A stretch of DNA of 64,000 nt from Stackebrandtia albiflava (GTDB taxonomy: Bacteria; Actinomycetota; Actinomycetes; Mycobacteriales; Micromonosporaceae): contig NZ_VLLL01000007.1 of assembly GCF_007994225.1 (NCBI RefSeq), forward strand, positions 189,191 through 253,190, written 5' to 3'. Below are positions 20,262-28,067 of this stretch, one piece after another (within the stretch, counting starts at the first letter, position 1; each line of letters begins with the position of its first letter). The notes under the pieces were generated by a model. It made no database searches, was not told the DNA's origin, and worked only from the letters and a program-made list of their open reading frames with translations. Both the position numbers and the translations under genes were made by a program.

Positions 20262-23043
20262 GGAGCACCTCCGAGGGACGGGCGGCGGCGATCCGGGCGT
20301 GCCCGAACCACGCCGCGGCGACGGTGACCACGACGGTGACGGCGGCCAGGTACCCGACCGACTCGACCGGTACGTCCAGCACCACACCGGGATTGCGGAA
20401 CGTGTCGACGTCGAAGTCGGGACGCATCACCGCGACCAACAGGCCCGCGATGACGAGACCCGAGACCACACCGGCCACCAACAGGCCCCCGATCTCACGC
20501 AACAACGCCATCCGGTGCACACCCGAACGCAGACCCATCCGACGCATCATCACGAACGCCCGCCGATTCGCCGCCGACCTCGACTCCAACTGCAACAACA
20601 TCCCGACGACCACGACCACCGCCGTCAACACCGACACCCACAACAGGTACTCCACCGCCTTCGTCACCGAATGCTTCGGCGTCCCCTGGTAGCGCTCGAA
20701 CGCCGTCAGCATCCGGTACTCCACGTCGGAGAACTCGGTGGTGATCAGGTCCTTGACCGCCTCGGGCCGGTCGGTGCGCACCCAGAACTGGTATCCGCTG
20801 ATCCGGCTCAGCTCGTCGGGCATGTGTTCCCGGTCGATGAGGACGACCGGCATGCCGCCGCGTTTCGCGGGCAGGTCCGGCACCGCCGACACGGTCAGGT
20901 CCAGTTCCGCGCCGGGGAGCGTGATACGGCCGTCACCGTCCTGAAGCCGGTCGCTGCCGCCCGCGACCGCCGGGACACTCCCGGTGTCGCCGTCGAGGGC
21001 GGCGGTCACGTCGGTGTCGGCGAGCAGATCCGCGGTGTCGGCGGTGCGCGCGAACGTCTCCGAGTCGACGAACAGGGCGCTCACCCGGGTGCCCTGCAGG
21101 GTGAGGCCGTCGATCCTGGTCACCTCGGTCACCCGGCCCAGCTCCGCCAGTTCCGGCGGGACCGTCTGCGGTTCGTCGAACGAGACCACGACGTCGGAGC
21201 CGATCTCGGATCGCGCCTGGGCGTCGATGGTGGCTCCCGCCGACGCCGAGGCCGTGATCGCGTAACCCGCCAACGCCGTCGGCACCGCCACCGCCGCCAA
21301 CATCACGGCGCTCGCCCACCGGTCACGCCGGATGCGCCGCGACGCCAGGAACCCGCTGAACCGTCGCGGATCACGGCGTCTCGGCCGGTTCCAGTACCAG
21401 CGGGCGGCCCTGGCGACCAGCATCGCGACCGCGATCGCCGCCAACAGCGGCACCACGAACACCCGCGACGGCAACTGGGACACCACTCCGACCCGGTCGG
21501 AGGCCTCACCGGCGGTCACCTCGGTGACGGGTTCCATCAACGTCCACGCGGCCACGGCCGCGCCCGCGGGTACGAGTTCCCACGGCAGCCACGACAGGTT
21601 GCGGTGCGCCCGCGCCGGTTCGGTCAACCGGCGGCAGGCGCGGGCGGCGACGACCGCCACCGTCAGCAGGGCCGCGGCGGTCACCCCGGCCGCCATGTAC
21701 GCGGCGTCGCGGGGCGCGGTGACGGCGATCAGGTCGGACGGCGCCCACACCGGCATCGAGTACCGGCACAACAGGTATCCGGCGACGCCGCCCAGGAGCA
21801 GCGCGGGCATCGCCTCCAGGGCGGCCTTGCCGCCCAACGCGGCCGGGGACACGCCGCGCCCGGCGAGCACCGTCAACTCGATACGGCGGCGACGCGTCCA
21901 CAGCAGCGCTGCGCCACCCACGATGGACAGTCCGACGAGGACGGCGGCCGCGCCGACCGCCGCGACCGGCAGTCGCAGCGACTCCCCCACCAGGTCGGCA
22001 CGCGCCACGAACCGGGGAAGGTCGGTGGTGACCTCGGTGTCACCCGTCTCCAGGGCGGACTCCATTGCGGCGAACCCGGCCGCGGCCTCGCGGGCGTCGT
22101 CCACCGTCGGCGTGGCCGCGAGCTCGTAGGTCAGGATCACACCGACCCGCTGTTCGACCTGTCCGCCCAGTCTCCAGAACGTCTCCTCGTCGACCAGCAC
22201 GGTCGGCACCCATTCGCCCTCCGGCATGGCGTCGAACTGGAGCATGTCCTGCAGGTGGCACCAGTGCGAGGTGCCGAGGTCGGAGTCGTTGAGGGTGCGG
22301 TACTCACCGGTGACCGGGATGGTAACGCCGGTCGGGGCGTCGCCGTCCTCGTACTCGGTGTACAGGGTGACCGGGCCGTCCTCACCGGGGATCGTCTCTC
22401 CCTGGCCGGGTGGGACGAGCATGTCCTCCAGCGGCGATCCCTCGAAGATGGGGGCGAGCTCCAGTTCGTCTCCGACGCCGGCCTCGCTGAGGCTGCCGAG
22501 GTCGTCGGGAATCCACGCGCCGGGGCCGAAATCGCCGTCGATCTGTGTGACCATGCCGGGGGCGCCGTCCCGGTACGCGACGAACACCTTCGCGAGGTCA
22601 CCGGAGTCGGTCCGCAGCCCCATGGCGATCTCCGGGATGCCGTACCCGGAGTCGGTCGTCACCGAATGGCCGATCACATAGGTGCGCTCCACAGGAGACA
22701 GACCCGGGATCTCCGCCGCCTCCGCGTCGATCTCGGCGACCCGTTCCCGCAGTTCCTCCATCGAGGGACCGGAGGCCACCCGGGTGACGGTGTCGCCCTC
22801 GACGGTCTCCTGCCAGCTCCCCTCCAGTGGGAACCGGACGTCGGATCCACTGGGGACCACGCACTGGTCGTCGATCTGCTGGGCGATGGAATCGCTCTGC
22901 GACGCCGAAAGCAGCAACGGAGTCCCGGCGGCCGGAACCACGGCGACCATCGCTGCGGCCGCCAGGGCCAACGCCACGCCTGGACGCCGGAACAACAACA
23001 CCGGGGCCTTCGACCACGGCAGACTACGGTCGAGCAAAGCCAC
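20248..23043 (-). CDS. FtsX-like ABC transporter permease
   Basis: A 931-residue membrane protein. A first helix (about 22-46) is followed by a large external domain (about 50-350), three helices (358-383, 403-427, 447-470), three more (about 490-593), a second external domain (about 595-790) and three C-terminal helices (793-813, 840-862, 890-912). This is the duplicated FtsX/MacB layout. The cytoplasmic motif AFVMMRRMGLRSGVHRMALL before the C-terminal helices is the coupling region for the ATPases. The GTG start at 23043 lies inside an open frame that continues from rimI in another register. It is the first gene of permease-ATPase-ATPase-peptide. Confidence 0.87.
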   Translation of the reverse strand: MALLDRSLPWSKAPVLLFRRPGVALALAAAAMVAVVPAAGTPLLLSASQSDSIAQQIDDQCVVPSGSDVRFPLEGSWQETVEGDTVTRVASGPSMEELRERVAEIDAEAAEIPGLSPVERTYVIGHSVTTDSGYGIPEIAMGLRTDSGDLAKVFVAYRDGAPGMVTQIDGDFGPGAWIPDDLGSLSEAGVGDELELAPIFEGSPLEDMLVPPGQGETIPGEDGPVTLYTEYEDGDAPTGVTIPVTGEYRTLNDSDLGTSHWCHLQDMLQFDAMPEGEWVPTVLVDEETFWRLGGQVEQRVGVILTYELAATPTVDDAREAAAGFAAMESALETGDTEVTTDLPRFVARADLVGESLRLPVAAVGAAAVLVGLSIVGGAALLWTRRRRIELTVLAGRGVSPAALGGKAALEAMPALLLGGVAGYLLCRYSMPVWAPSDLIAVTAPRDAAYMAAGVTAAALLTVAVVAARACRRLTEPARAHRNLSWLPWELVPAGAAVAAWTLMEPVTEVTAGEASDRVGVVSQLPSRVFVVPLLAAIAVAMLVARAARWYWNRPRRRDPRRFSGFLASRRIRRDRWASAVMLAAVAVPTALAGYAITASASAGATIDAQARSEIGSDVVVSFDEPQTVPPELAELGRVTEVTRIDGLTLQGTRVSALFVDSETFARTADTADLLADTDVTAALDGDTGSVPAVAGGSDRLQDGDGRITLPGAELDLTVSAVPDLPAKRGGMPVVLIDREHMPDELSRISGYQFWVRTDRPEAVKDLITTEFSDVEYRMLTAFERYQGTPKHSVTKAVEYLLWVSVLTAVVVVVGMLLQLESRSAANRRAFVMMRRMGLRSGVHRMALLREIGGLLVAGVVSGLVIAGLLVAVMRPDFDVDTFRNPGVVLDVPVESVGYLAAVTVVVTVAAAWFGHARIAAARPSEVLRETG

Positions 23044-23753
23044 CCACTCTCATCGGTGGGCCGAACGTCCCGACCGGCGGTGTCGCCCCCTCGCAGGCAC
23101 GAGACGGCACACGGTGACACCGACGGCCTCCATCCCAGGCACATCGACCCGATGGTCCGGGGAAGCCTAACCGAGTCCTCGCCCTGATCCGATATCGGCG
23201 ACATCACGATCCGGTCGCGCGAAGACACCGGATTCGCCTCCCACCAGGCGAAAGCGGACATCACCGGACGAAGTGGAACGTCCTTGGGAGGTAAGTCGGC
23301 GGTGTCGCGCTCGCCGACCTCCCTGACCATCACCAGGGCGTCGCCGCCGCCGGGTTGGTAGTAGCCGCGCCGGATCGCCACGCCCACGAAACCGAACCGG
23401 TCGTACATGGCCTGGGCGGGCGCGTTGTCGGTCGCGACCTCCAGCGCGATCCGGTCGGCCCCGCGACGTCGCGCCTCCGACAACAGGTCACGAAGCAACG
23501 CGGCACCGACTCCACGGCGGCGCGCCCGCTCCCGGACCGCGATGTTGTTCACCCACGCCTCGCCGTCGGCCACCGCCAGGCCGGCGTAACCGAGGATCCG
23601 GTCGCCGTCGAGGGCCGCCCGGTAGTGGTGGCCGGCCGCCAGTTCGGACCAGAACATGCCGGCGCTCCACGCCTCGGCACCGAACGTCTCCCGTTCGATG
23701 TCCACCAGTTCCTCGATGTGCCACCAACGGAGCGGCTTCAGCTCCACCGGCAT
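22674..23753 (-). CDS. rimI: ribosomal-protein-alanine N-acetyltransferase with aberrant C-terminal extension
   Basis: Residues 1-150 are a normal RimI GNAT domain: MPVELKPLRWWHIEELVDIE, VNNIAVRERARRRGVGAALL for acetyl-CoA binding, and GFVGVAIRRGYYQPGGGDAL near the usual end (about 23300). It would acetylate N-terminal alanine of a ribosomal protein. The frame then has no stop for about 205 more codons, overlapping the permease gene by 370 nt in another register. That tail is Cys/Arg-rich, without family similarity. Its ATG overlaps the tsaB stop (TGATG). The expected next gene of this cluster, tsaD, is missing. Confidence 0.8.
   Translation of the reverse strand: MPVELKPLRWWHIEELVDIERETFGAEAWSAGMFWSELAAGHHYRAALDGDRILGYAGLAVADGEAWVNNIAVRERARRRGVGAALLRDLLSEARRRGADRIALEVATDNAPAQAMYDRFGFVGVAIRRGYYQPGGGDALVMVREVGERDTADLPPKDVPLRPVMSAFAWWEANPVSSRDRIVMSPISDQGEDSVRLPRTIGSMCLGWRPSVSPCAVSCLRGGDTAGRDVRPTDESGWLCSTVVCRGRRPRCCCSGVQAWRWPWRPQRWSPWFRPPGLRCCFRRRRAIPSPSRSTTSAWSPVDPTSGSHWRGAGRRPSRATPSPGWPPVPRWRNCGNGSPRSTRRRRRSRVCLLWSAPM
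23164..23169 (-). promoter_or_regulatory. candidate -10 box of the ABC/peptide operon
   Basis: TAGGCT on the minus strand lies about 120 nt before the permease GTG, inside the anomalous 3' extension of rimI. No clear -35 hexamer is visible. If active, the cassette carries its own promoter and does not depend on the housekeeping operon. Confidence 0.35.
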
Positions 23754-24424
23754 CAGGTCATCCGCTGCTGCCTGCCGGCGACGTGCACGTCCGGGCGGCG
23801 CAGGTACAGCGGCGTCAACACCTCGCCGGGCGCCTTGGCGGCGATCCGGCCGGAGGCCAGGAACGCCAGCACCTGCGGCGGCGGGTACCGCCATTCGTCC
23901 TTCGCGTCGGGGAACACCTCGGGGTACAGCAGTGCGCCGTCACCCACCACCCGGGTGGCGGCACGTGCCGCCTCGGGCAGTTCGGCCGGACGGGCCACCT
24001 CGGGACCGGCCAGGCGCTCACCGTCCGAATCGTACAGTCCCCAGTAGATCTCCTTGCGGCGGGCGTCGGTCGCTACCAGAACCGGACCGCCCCCGCCCGC
24101 CGCGGCGAACCCCACCGCGTCCAGCGAACACACCCCGTACGCCGGGACACCCAACGCGTGCGACATCGACGCCGCCGTCACCAGGCCCACCCGCAGACCC
24201 GTGAACGGGCCGGGCCCCAACCCCGCCACCACCGCGGCGAGGTCACGCGGCGCCACCCGCGCCTCGGCGAGCGCGCCGTCGATCAACGGCGCCAAGTGCT
24301 CGCCGTGCCCACGCGCGTCCACCACCGCACCGTCGGCGAGGCGTTCCACCGCGCCCGGACCGGAGACCTCGTACACACCCGCGGTCACCGCCGGGGTGGA
24401 CGTGTCGATCACCAACGTCAACAT
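23753..24424 (-). CDS. tsaB: tRNA t6A biosynthesis protein TsaB
   Basis: A 223-residue ASKHA-fold scaffold that activates TsaD in making N6-threonylcarbamoyladenosine at tRNA position 37. The N-terminus LTLVIDTSTPAVTAGVYE and the motif GLGPGPFTGLRVGLVTAASM are diagnostic. The ATG at 24424 places the first strand at the N-terminus as in the family. It is coupled to rimI by a one-base overlap, and tsaE lies 61 nt upstream. Its partner tsaD is not found in this window. Confidence 0.94.
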   Translation of the reverse strand: MLTLVIDTSTPAVTAGVYEVSGPGAVERLADGAVVDARGHGEHLAPLIDGALAEARVAPRDLAAVVAGLGPGPFTGLRVGLVTAASMSHALGVPAYGVCSLDAVGFAAAGGGGPVLVATDARRKEIYWGLYDSDGERLAGPEVARPAELPEAARAATRVVGDGALLYPEVFPDAKDEWRYPPPQVLAFLASGRIAAKAPGEVLTPLYLRRPDVHVAGRQQRMT

Positions 24425-24485
24425 GTCACACCTGTGAATCCCTCGCACCGATAGACGAAACGGCCACCACGGCCGGCGACGGCGA

Positions 24486-24947
24486 TCACGTCGCCGCCAG
24501 AGTGGCCAGGCGCTCCACCCAGTCCCCGCCGTGACCGGTCAACGTCACATCACGCACGTCGTCGTCGCGGCGGTCGATCTCCACCAGCAGGTACGCGTCC
24601 GACAACTGCTCCGCCAGGCCCCCACCCCACTCCACGACGGTCACCGACTCCTCCAGCGACGCGTCAAGGTCGAGGTCGTCCAACTCGTCGACACCCGACA
24701 ACCGGTACGCGTCCACATGCACCAGCGGCACCTTCCCGCCGTCGGGGCGGTGCACCCGCGCGATCACGAAGGTGGGGCTCGTGATCGCACCCGACACCCG
24801 CATCCCGGCACCGATGCCCTGCGTCAACGCGGTCTTCCCCGCGCCCAGCGGCCCCGACAGGACCAGCAGGTCCCCGGGTCGCAGCACTCCCGCCAACCGG
24901 ATCCCGAACTCCCGGGTATCGGTGGGCGTGGCAAGTGAAAGCCTCAC
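24486..24947 (-). CDS. tsaE: tRNA t6A biosynthesis ATPase TsaE
   Basis: A 153-residue P-loop ATPase that completes the TsaB-TsaD-TsaE complex for t6A synthesis. The Walker A is SGPLGAGKTALTQGIG (about 31-46), followed by the family motifs SPTFVIARVH and VDAYRLSGVDELDDLDLD, and VVEWGGG. The length is normal. The GTG start overlaps the stop of the upstream alpha/beta hydrolase by 4 nt, so the genes are translationally coupled. Confidence 0.95.
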   Translation of the reverse strand: MRLSLATPTDTREFGIRLAGVLRPGDLLVLSGPLGAGKTALTQGIGAGMRVSGAITSPTFVIARVHRPDGGKVPLVHVDAYRLSGVDELDDLDLDASLEESVTVVEWGGGLAEQLSDAYLLVEIDRRDDDVRDVTLTGHGGDWVERLATLAAT

Positions 24948-26152
24948 TCTTCCGTTCCGTTCTCGTCGCGCGACTTCTTCTTACGCCGCCACCCGGCGGG
25001 TTCCTCGGCGGGGGTCTCCTCCAACACCCGTTCCGGCCGGCCCGCCGCGCCCGGAGCGACACACGCGTCCAGGAACTCCAGCAGCGGCCCCGACACCTGG
25101 TGTGGCCGCTCCAGCAGCGCCACGTGACCGGCCTGCGGGATCATCAACAGCTTCGCGTGCGGCATCGCCTCGGCCAGCGCCACCGAGTGGGCAGCCGGGG
25201 TGAACTGGTCCTCCTCGCCACTGGATATCAACACCGGAACGTCCCGGAACGCCGCGAGCGACTCGTGTTCGTCGTGCTCCAGCAACGTCTTCGTGAACCC
25301 GACCACCGTCTTGATCGGGGTCTCGGTGTTCATCTTCTCCACGTAGGACACCAACGCGGGCGACGGGTCCGGGATCGCGAAACCGTACCGGCGGGTCAGC
25401 AGCCACGCCAGGTCACCGGCGATACGGCGGACCCGGTCGATGGCGCCGGGTGTCATCGCCACGGCGCGACTGAACACCGGCAGCAGCAGTCGCCGCGCCC
25501 GCGCCAGAGCCCGCGGCGCCCCGAACGACACCTGATCCAGCTTCCCCGCCGACGTCGACAGCAACGCGACCCCCGCCACCCGCGCCGCGAACTCCTCCGG
25601 GTGACGCCGCGAGTACGCCATGATCGTCATCGCGCCCATCGAGTGCCCCACCAGGACCAGCGGCCCGCGCGGCGCGACCGCCCGGATCACCGAGGCCAGC
25701 GCCTCCGACAACGAGTCCATGTCGTACTCGTTCACCGGGAGCGCGCCCGAACCGCCGTGGCCCGGCTGGTCGTAGAACACGCCCCTCACCGGCAGGTGTG
25801 ACTCCGTCAGGGCGCGACGCTGGAAGTGGAAGGTCCCCTGGTCGAGGCAGTAGCCGTGCACGAACACGACGGTCGCCTTCGCCGCGGACGGGTCACCGGC
25901 GGTCGCCTCCGTCGCGACGGTCTCCACCCGCAGGGTCACGTCGTCGGGCGTGGTCACCATGCGCACCGAGTCCGCCGGCAGCCGCCCGAACGGTTCGTCC
26001 GCGTACGGGTCGTCCGGATCACGTCGGGCCTTGTTCACCAGGTAACGCTCCGTCGCCACACCCGCGGCCACCCCGGCCGCCGCCAACCCCGCTATCGCGC
26101 CGATGATCCCGACGCGACGCACCCGGCGCCGGGACAGGTCACCCGCCACCAC
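24944..26152 (-). CDS. membrane-anchored alpha/beta hydrolase
   Basis: A 402-residue protein. An N-terminal hydrophobic segment (RVGIIGAIAGLAAAGVAAGV) probably anchors it, with the hydrolase domain outside or at the membrane. The oxyanion region is VVFVHGYCLDQGTF, the nucleophile elbow is VGHSMGAM (Ser), the acid is probably Asp in SSGEEDQFTPA, and the His lies in QAGHVALLERP. Its physiological substrate is unknown; this gene is the usual neighbour between alr and tsaE in actinobacteria. The GTG start overlaps the alr stop (TAGTG); a second GTG follows directly and is equally possible. Confidence 0.88.
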   Translation of the reverse strand: MVAGDLSRRRVRRVGIIGAIAGLAAAGVAAGVATERYLVNKARRDPDDPYADEPFGRLPADSVRMVTTPDDVTLRVETVATEATAGDPSAAKATVVFVHGYCLDQGTFHFQRRALTESHLPVRGVFYDQPGHGGSGALPVNEYDMDSLSEALASVIRAVAPRGPLVLVGHSMGAMTIMAYSRRHPEEFAARVAGVALLSTSAGKLDQVSFGAPRALARARRLLLPVFSRAVAMTPGAIDRVRRIAGDLAWLLTRRYGFAIPDPSPALVSYVEKMNTETPIKTVVGFTKTLLEHDEHESLAAFRDVPVLISSGEEDQFTPAAHSVALAEAMPHAKLLMIPQAGHVALLERPHQVSGPLLEFLDACVAPGAAGRPERVLEETPAEEPAGWRRKKKSRDENGTEE

Positions 26153-27255
26153 TACGCCGCCGCCCCGACATGACGGCGGGACACCCGGGCACCGACCGAC
26201 GTGAGTATCTCGTAACTGATCGTGCCGTGCCACTCGGCCCAGTCGTCCGCCGTGACGGCTCCCGGCCCGAAGAACTCCACGATCTCGCCAGGGCGCGTCG
26301 GGATGTCGCCGCAGTCGATGACCACCTGATCCATGCACACCCGCCCCAGTATCGGCGCTCGACGGCCCGATAGCAACACCTCCGCCCGGTTGGAGGTGGA
26401 ACGGGGGATGCCGTCCGCGTAACCGGCGGGCACCACCGCCACGGTCGTGGGCCGCCGGGTCGTGAACGTGTGCCCGTAGGAGACGCCGCTGCCCGCCGGG
26501 AGCCGTTTGACCTGCGTCACCCTCGCCCTGACCGACATGGCCGGGCGGAGACCGAAGTCACGGCCGGGGATCGGCGAGTAGCCGTAGACGGCGATGCCGG
26601 GCCGCACCATGTCGAAATGCCGGTCGGGGGCGGTCAACAGGGCCGCCGAGTTCGCCAGGTGCCGCCATCGGGGCGTCAGGCCCACCGCGTCGACGGCGTC
26701 GAGGAACCGCAGGAACGCGGCGTGCTGGGCGGCGTTGGCGGGATGCCCGGGCTCGTCGGCGCAGGCGAGGTGACTCCAGGCGCCGACCACCTCCACGCGA
26801 CCGGCGGCCTGCTCCTTGGCGGCGGTCTCCACGAACCGCGCCCAGTCGGCCTCCGGGACGCCACCGCGCCCCATCCCGGTGTCGGCCTCCAGGTGTATCC
26901 GGGCGGGCCGGGTCGCGCGGGCGGCGGCGATCTCCGTCAACTGCTCGTGTGACGACGCGGACAACTCGACCTCGGCGTCCACGGCGGCCGCCAGGTCCAG
27001 CCCGGGGGAGATCAGCCACGCCAGCACCGGCGCGGTCACTCCGGCGGCACGCAGCCGCCACGCCTCCCACAGTGTCGCGACACCCAGACCCACGGCGCCG
27101 CCTTCGAGGCAGGCGCGGGCTGTCGGTACGAGTCCGTGCCCGTAGGCGTCGGCCTTGACCGCGGGCAGTATCGCCGCGTCGGTGCGCGAGGCGAGTACCG
27201 CCACGTTCGCGCTGATCGCGTCCAGGTCGACCAGTGCCTCCGCCTGAAAGGACAT
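26152..27255 (-). CDS. alr: alanine racemase
   Basis: A PLP enzyme of 367 residues that makes D-alanine for peptidoglycan. The Schiff-base lysine lies in ILPAVKADAYGHGLVPTA near the N-terminus, and the second catalytic base, Tyr, lies in GVSYGHTFTTRRPTTVAVVP. GYADGIPRS and GRVCMDQVVIDC are also typical. The ATG at 27255 has a TAACCT box 7 nt upstream, which points to a leaderless message. It opens the alr-hydrolase-tsaE-tsaB-rimI series. Confidence 0.96.
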   Translation of the reverse strand: MSFQAEALVDLDAISANVAVLASRTDAAILPAVKADAYGHGLVPTARACLEGGAVGLGVATLWEAWRLRAAGVTAPVLAWLISPGLDLAAAVDAEVELSASSHEQLTEIAAARATRPARIHLEADTGMGRGGVPEADWARFVETAAKEQAAGRVEVVGAWSHLACADEPGHPANAAQHAAFLRFLDAVDAVGLTPRWRHLANSAALLTAPDRHFDMVRPGIAVYGYSPIPGRDFGLRPAMSVRARVTQVKRLPAGSGVSYGHTFTTRRPTTVAVVPAGYADGIPRSTSNRAEVLLSGRRAPILGRVCMDQVVIDCGDIPTRPGEIVEFFGPGAVTADDWAEWHGTISYEILTSVGARVSRRHVGAAA

Positions 27256-27386
27256 GCCCACCAGGTTACGTCCCGCCCGGCCCGGTCCCGGCGGCGGCGC
27301 GACCGGCCGGGTGGTGGGTTGCGGGTGACGGTCTGTGCCCGGGCGGGGGCAGGCGGTAACGGTCGGTGCCCGGGCGGGGGCCGTCG

Positions 27387-27707
27387 TCCACAACCGGTGG
27401 GTTTTCCACAGCCCCGGACCGGCGGGCTCGACGAGCCCCCGGGACGGGACCTAGGCTCGACGCCATGGGGAGGAGGAGTGGCGGCCCCCGAGACGGTTCA
27501 GGGGCGGGGCTTTCGCGCCACCCCGCCGCCGTGACCGCCGGCGCCGGGTCGGGCCGCCTCCCCCGGTCTCACACCTGCGGGGCCTCCCCGATCGCCCGCA
27601 CCTCCACCGCCAGGTTGAGCGGTTCTCCGTCCGGGCCGGGCGCGGTGGACGCCTCCGCCGCGATGGCGATCGCCCGGGCGACGTCCTCGACCTCGACGAT
27701 CCAGTAA
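27387..27707 (+). repeat. dispersed TCCACA/TAGGCT/micro-ORF element, copy 2
   Basis: TCCACA at 27387 and 27405 (18-nt period), exactly 41 nt, TAGGCT at 27452-27457, 7 nt, then ATG at 27465. The reading frame begins MGRRSGGPRDGSG and stays open to 27707, running antisense into the 3' end of the YCII gene; how far it is really translated is unclear. It lies in the alr-YCII gap. The second site reads TTTTCCACA and the first TCGTCCACA, close to the Streptomyces DnaA box TTGTCCACA. Confidence 0.75.
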
Positions 27708-27958
27708 CCGGCGAGGAACTCCTTGCTCTCGGGGAACGGCCCGTCCGTCACGACGGGTGTCCCGTCCGGCCCCGCCTTGACGATCCTGGCCTCCCACGGC
27801 ATGGCGAGCCCCTGGGCGTCGACCAGTTCCCCGTCGGCGGAGAGTTTCGCGTTGAGGTCGATCATGAACCGGATGTGGTCCCGCACCGCCTCCGGCGGCC
27901 AGGTCCCCATCCGGCGGCTGTCGCTCTCGGTGCCCTGCATCATCAGCATGTACTTCAC
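27569..27958 (-). CDS. YCII-related (DGPF) domain protein
   Basis: A 129-residue protein of the YCII/DGPF family, with a dimeric ferredoxin-like fold. It begins KYMLMMQG and contains the hallmark VVTDGPFPESKEFLAGYWIV, followed by an acidic helix VEDVARAIAIAAEAS. In many actinobacteria such genes sit next to an ECF sigma factor, but none is here. Enzymatic role is unknown. It stands alone, with no gene in the 110 nt on its upstream side before nnrD. Confidence 0.88.
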   Translation of the reverse strand: MKYMLMMQGTESDSRRMGTWPPEAVRDHIRFMIDLNAKLSADGELVDAQGLAMPWEARIVKAGPDGTPVVTDGPFPESKEFLAGYWIVEVEDVARAIAIAAEASTAPGPDGEPLNLAVEVRAIGEAPQV

Positions 27959-28067
27959 GGGTACCGCCCTTCACGGCTCACACGGCGCCGTCCTTCGGCG
28001 CCCTCACCCGGTACGTCGGTGCCGCGCCGCCGGATTCGACGTACCCGCACCGCGCCCGGCTTGCCCC

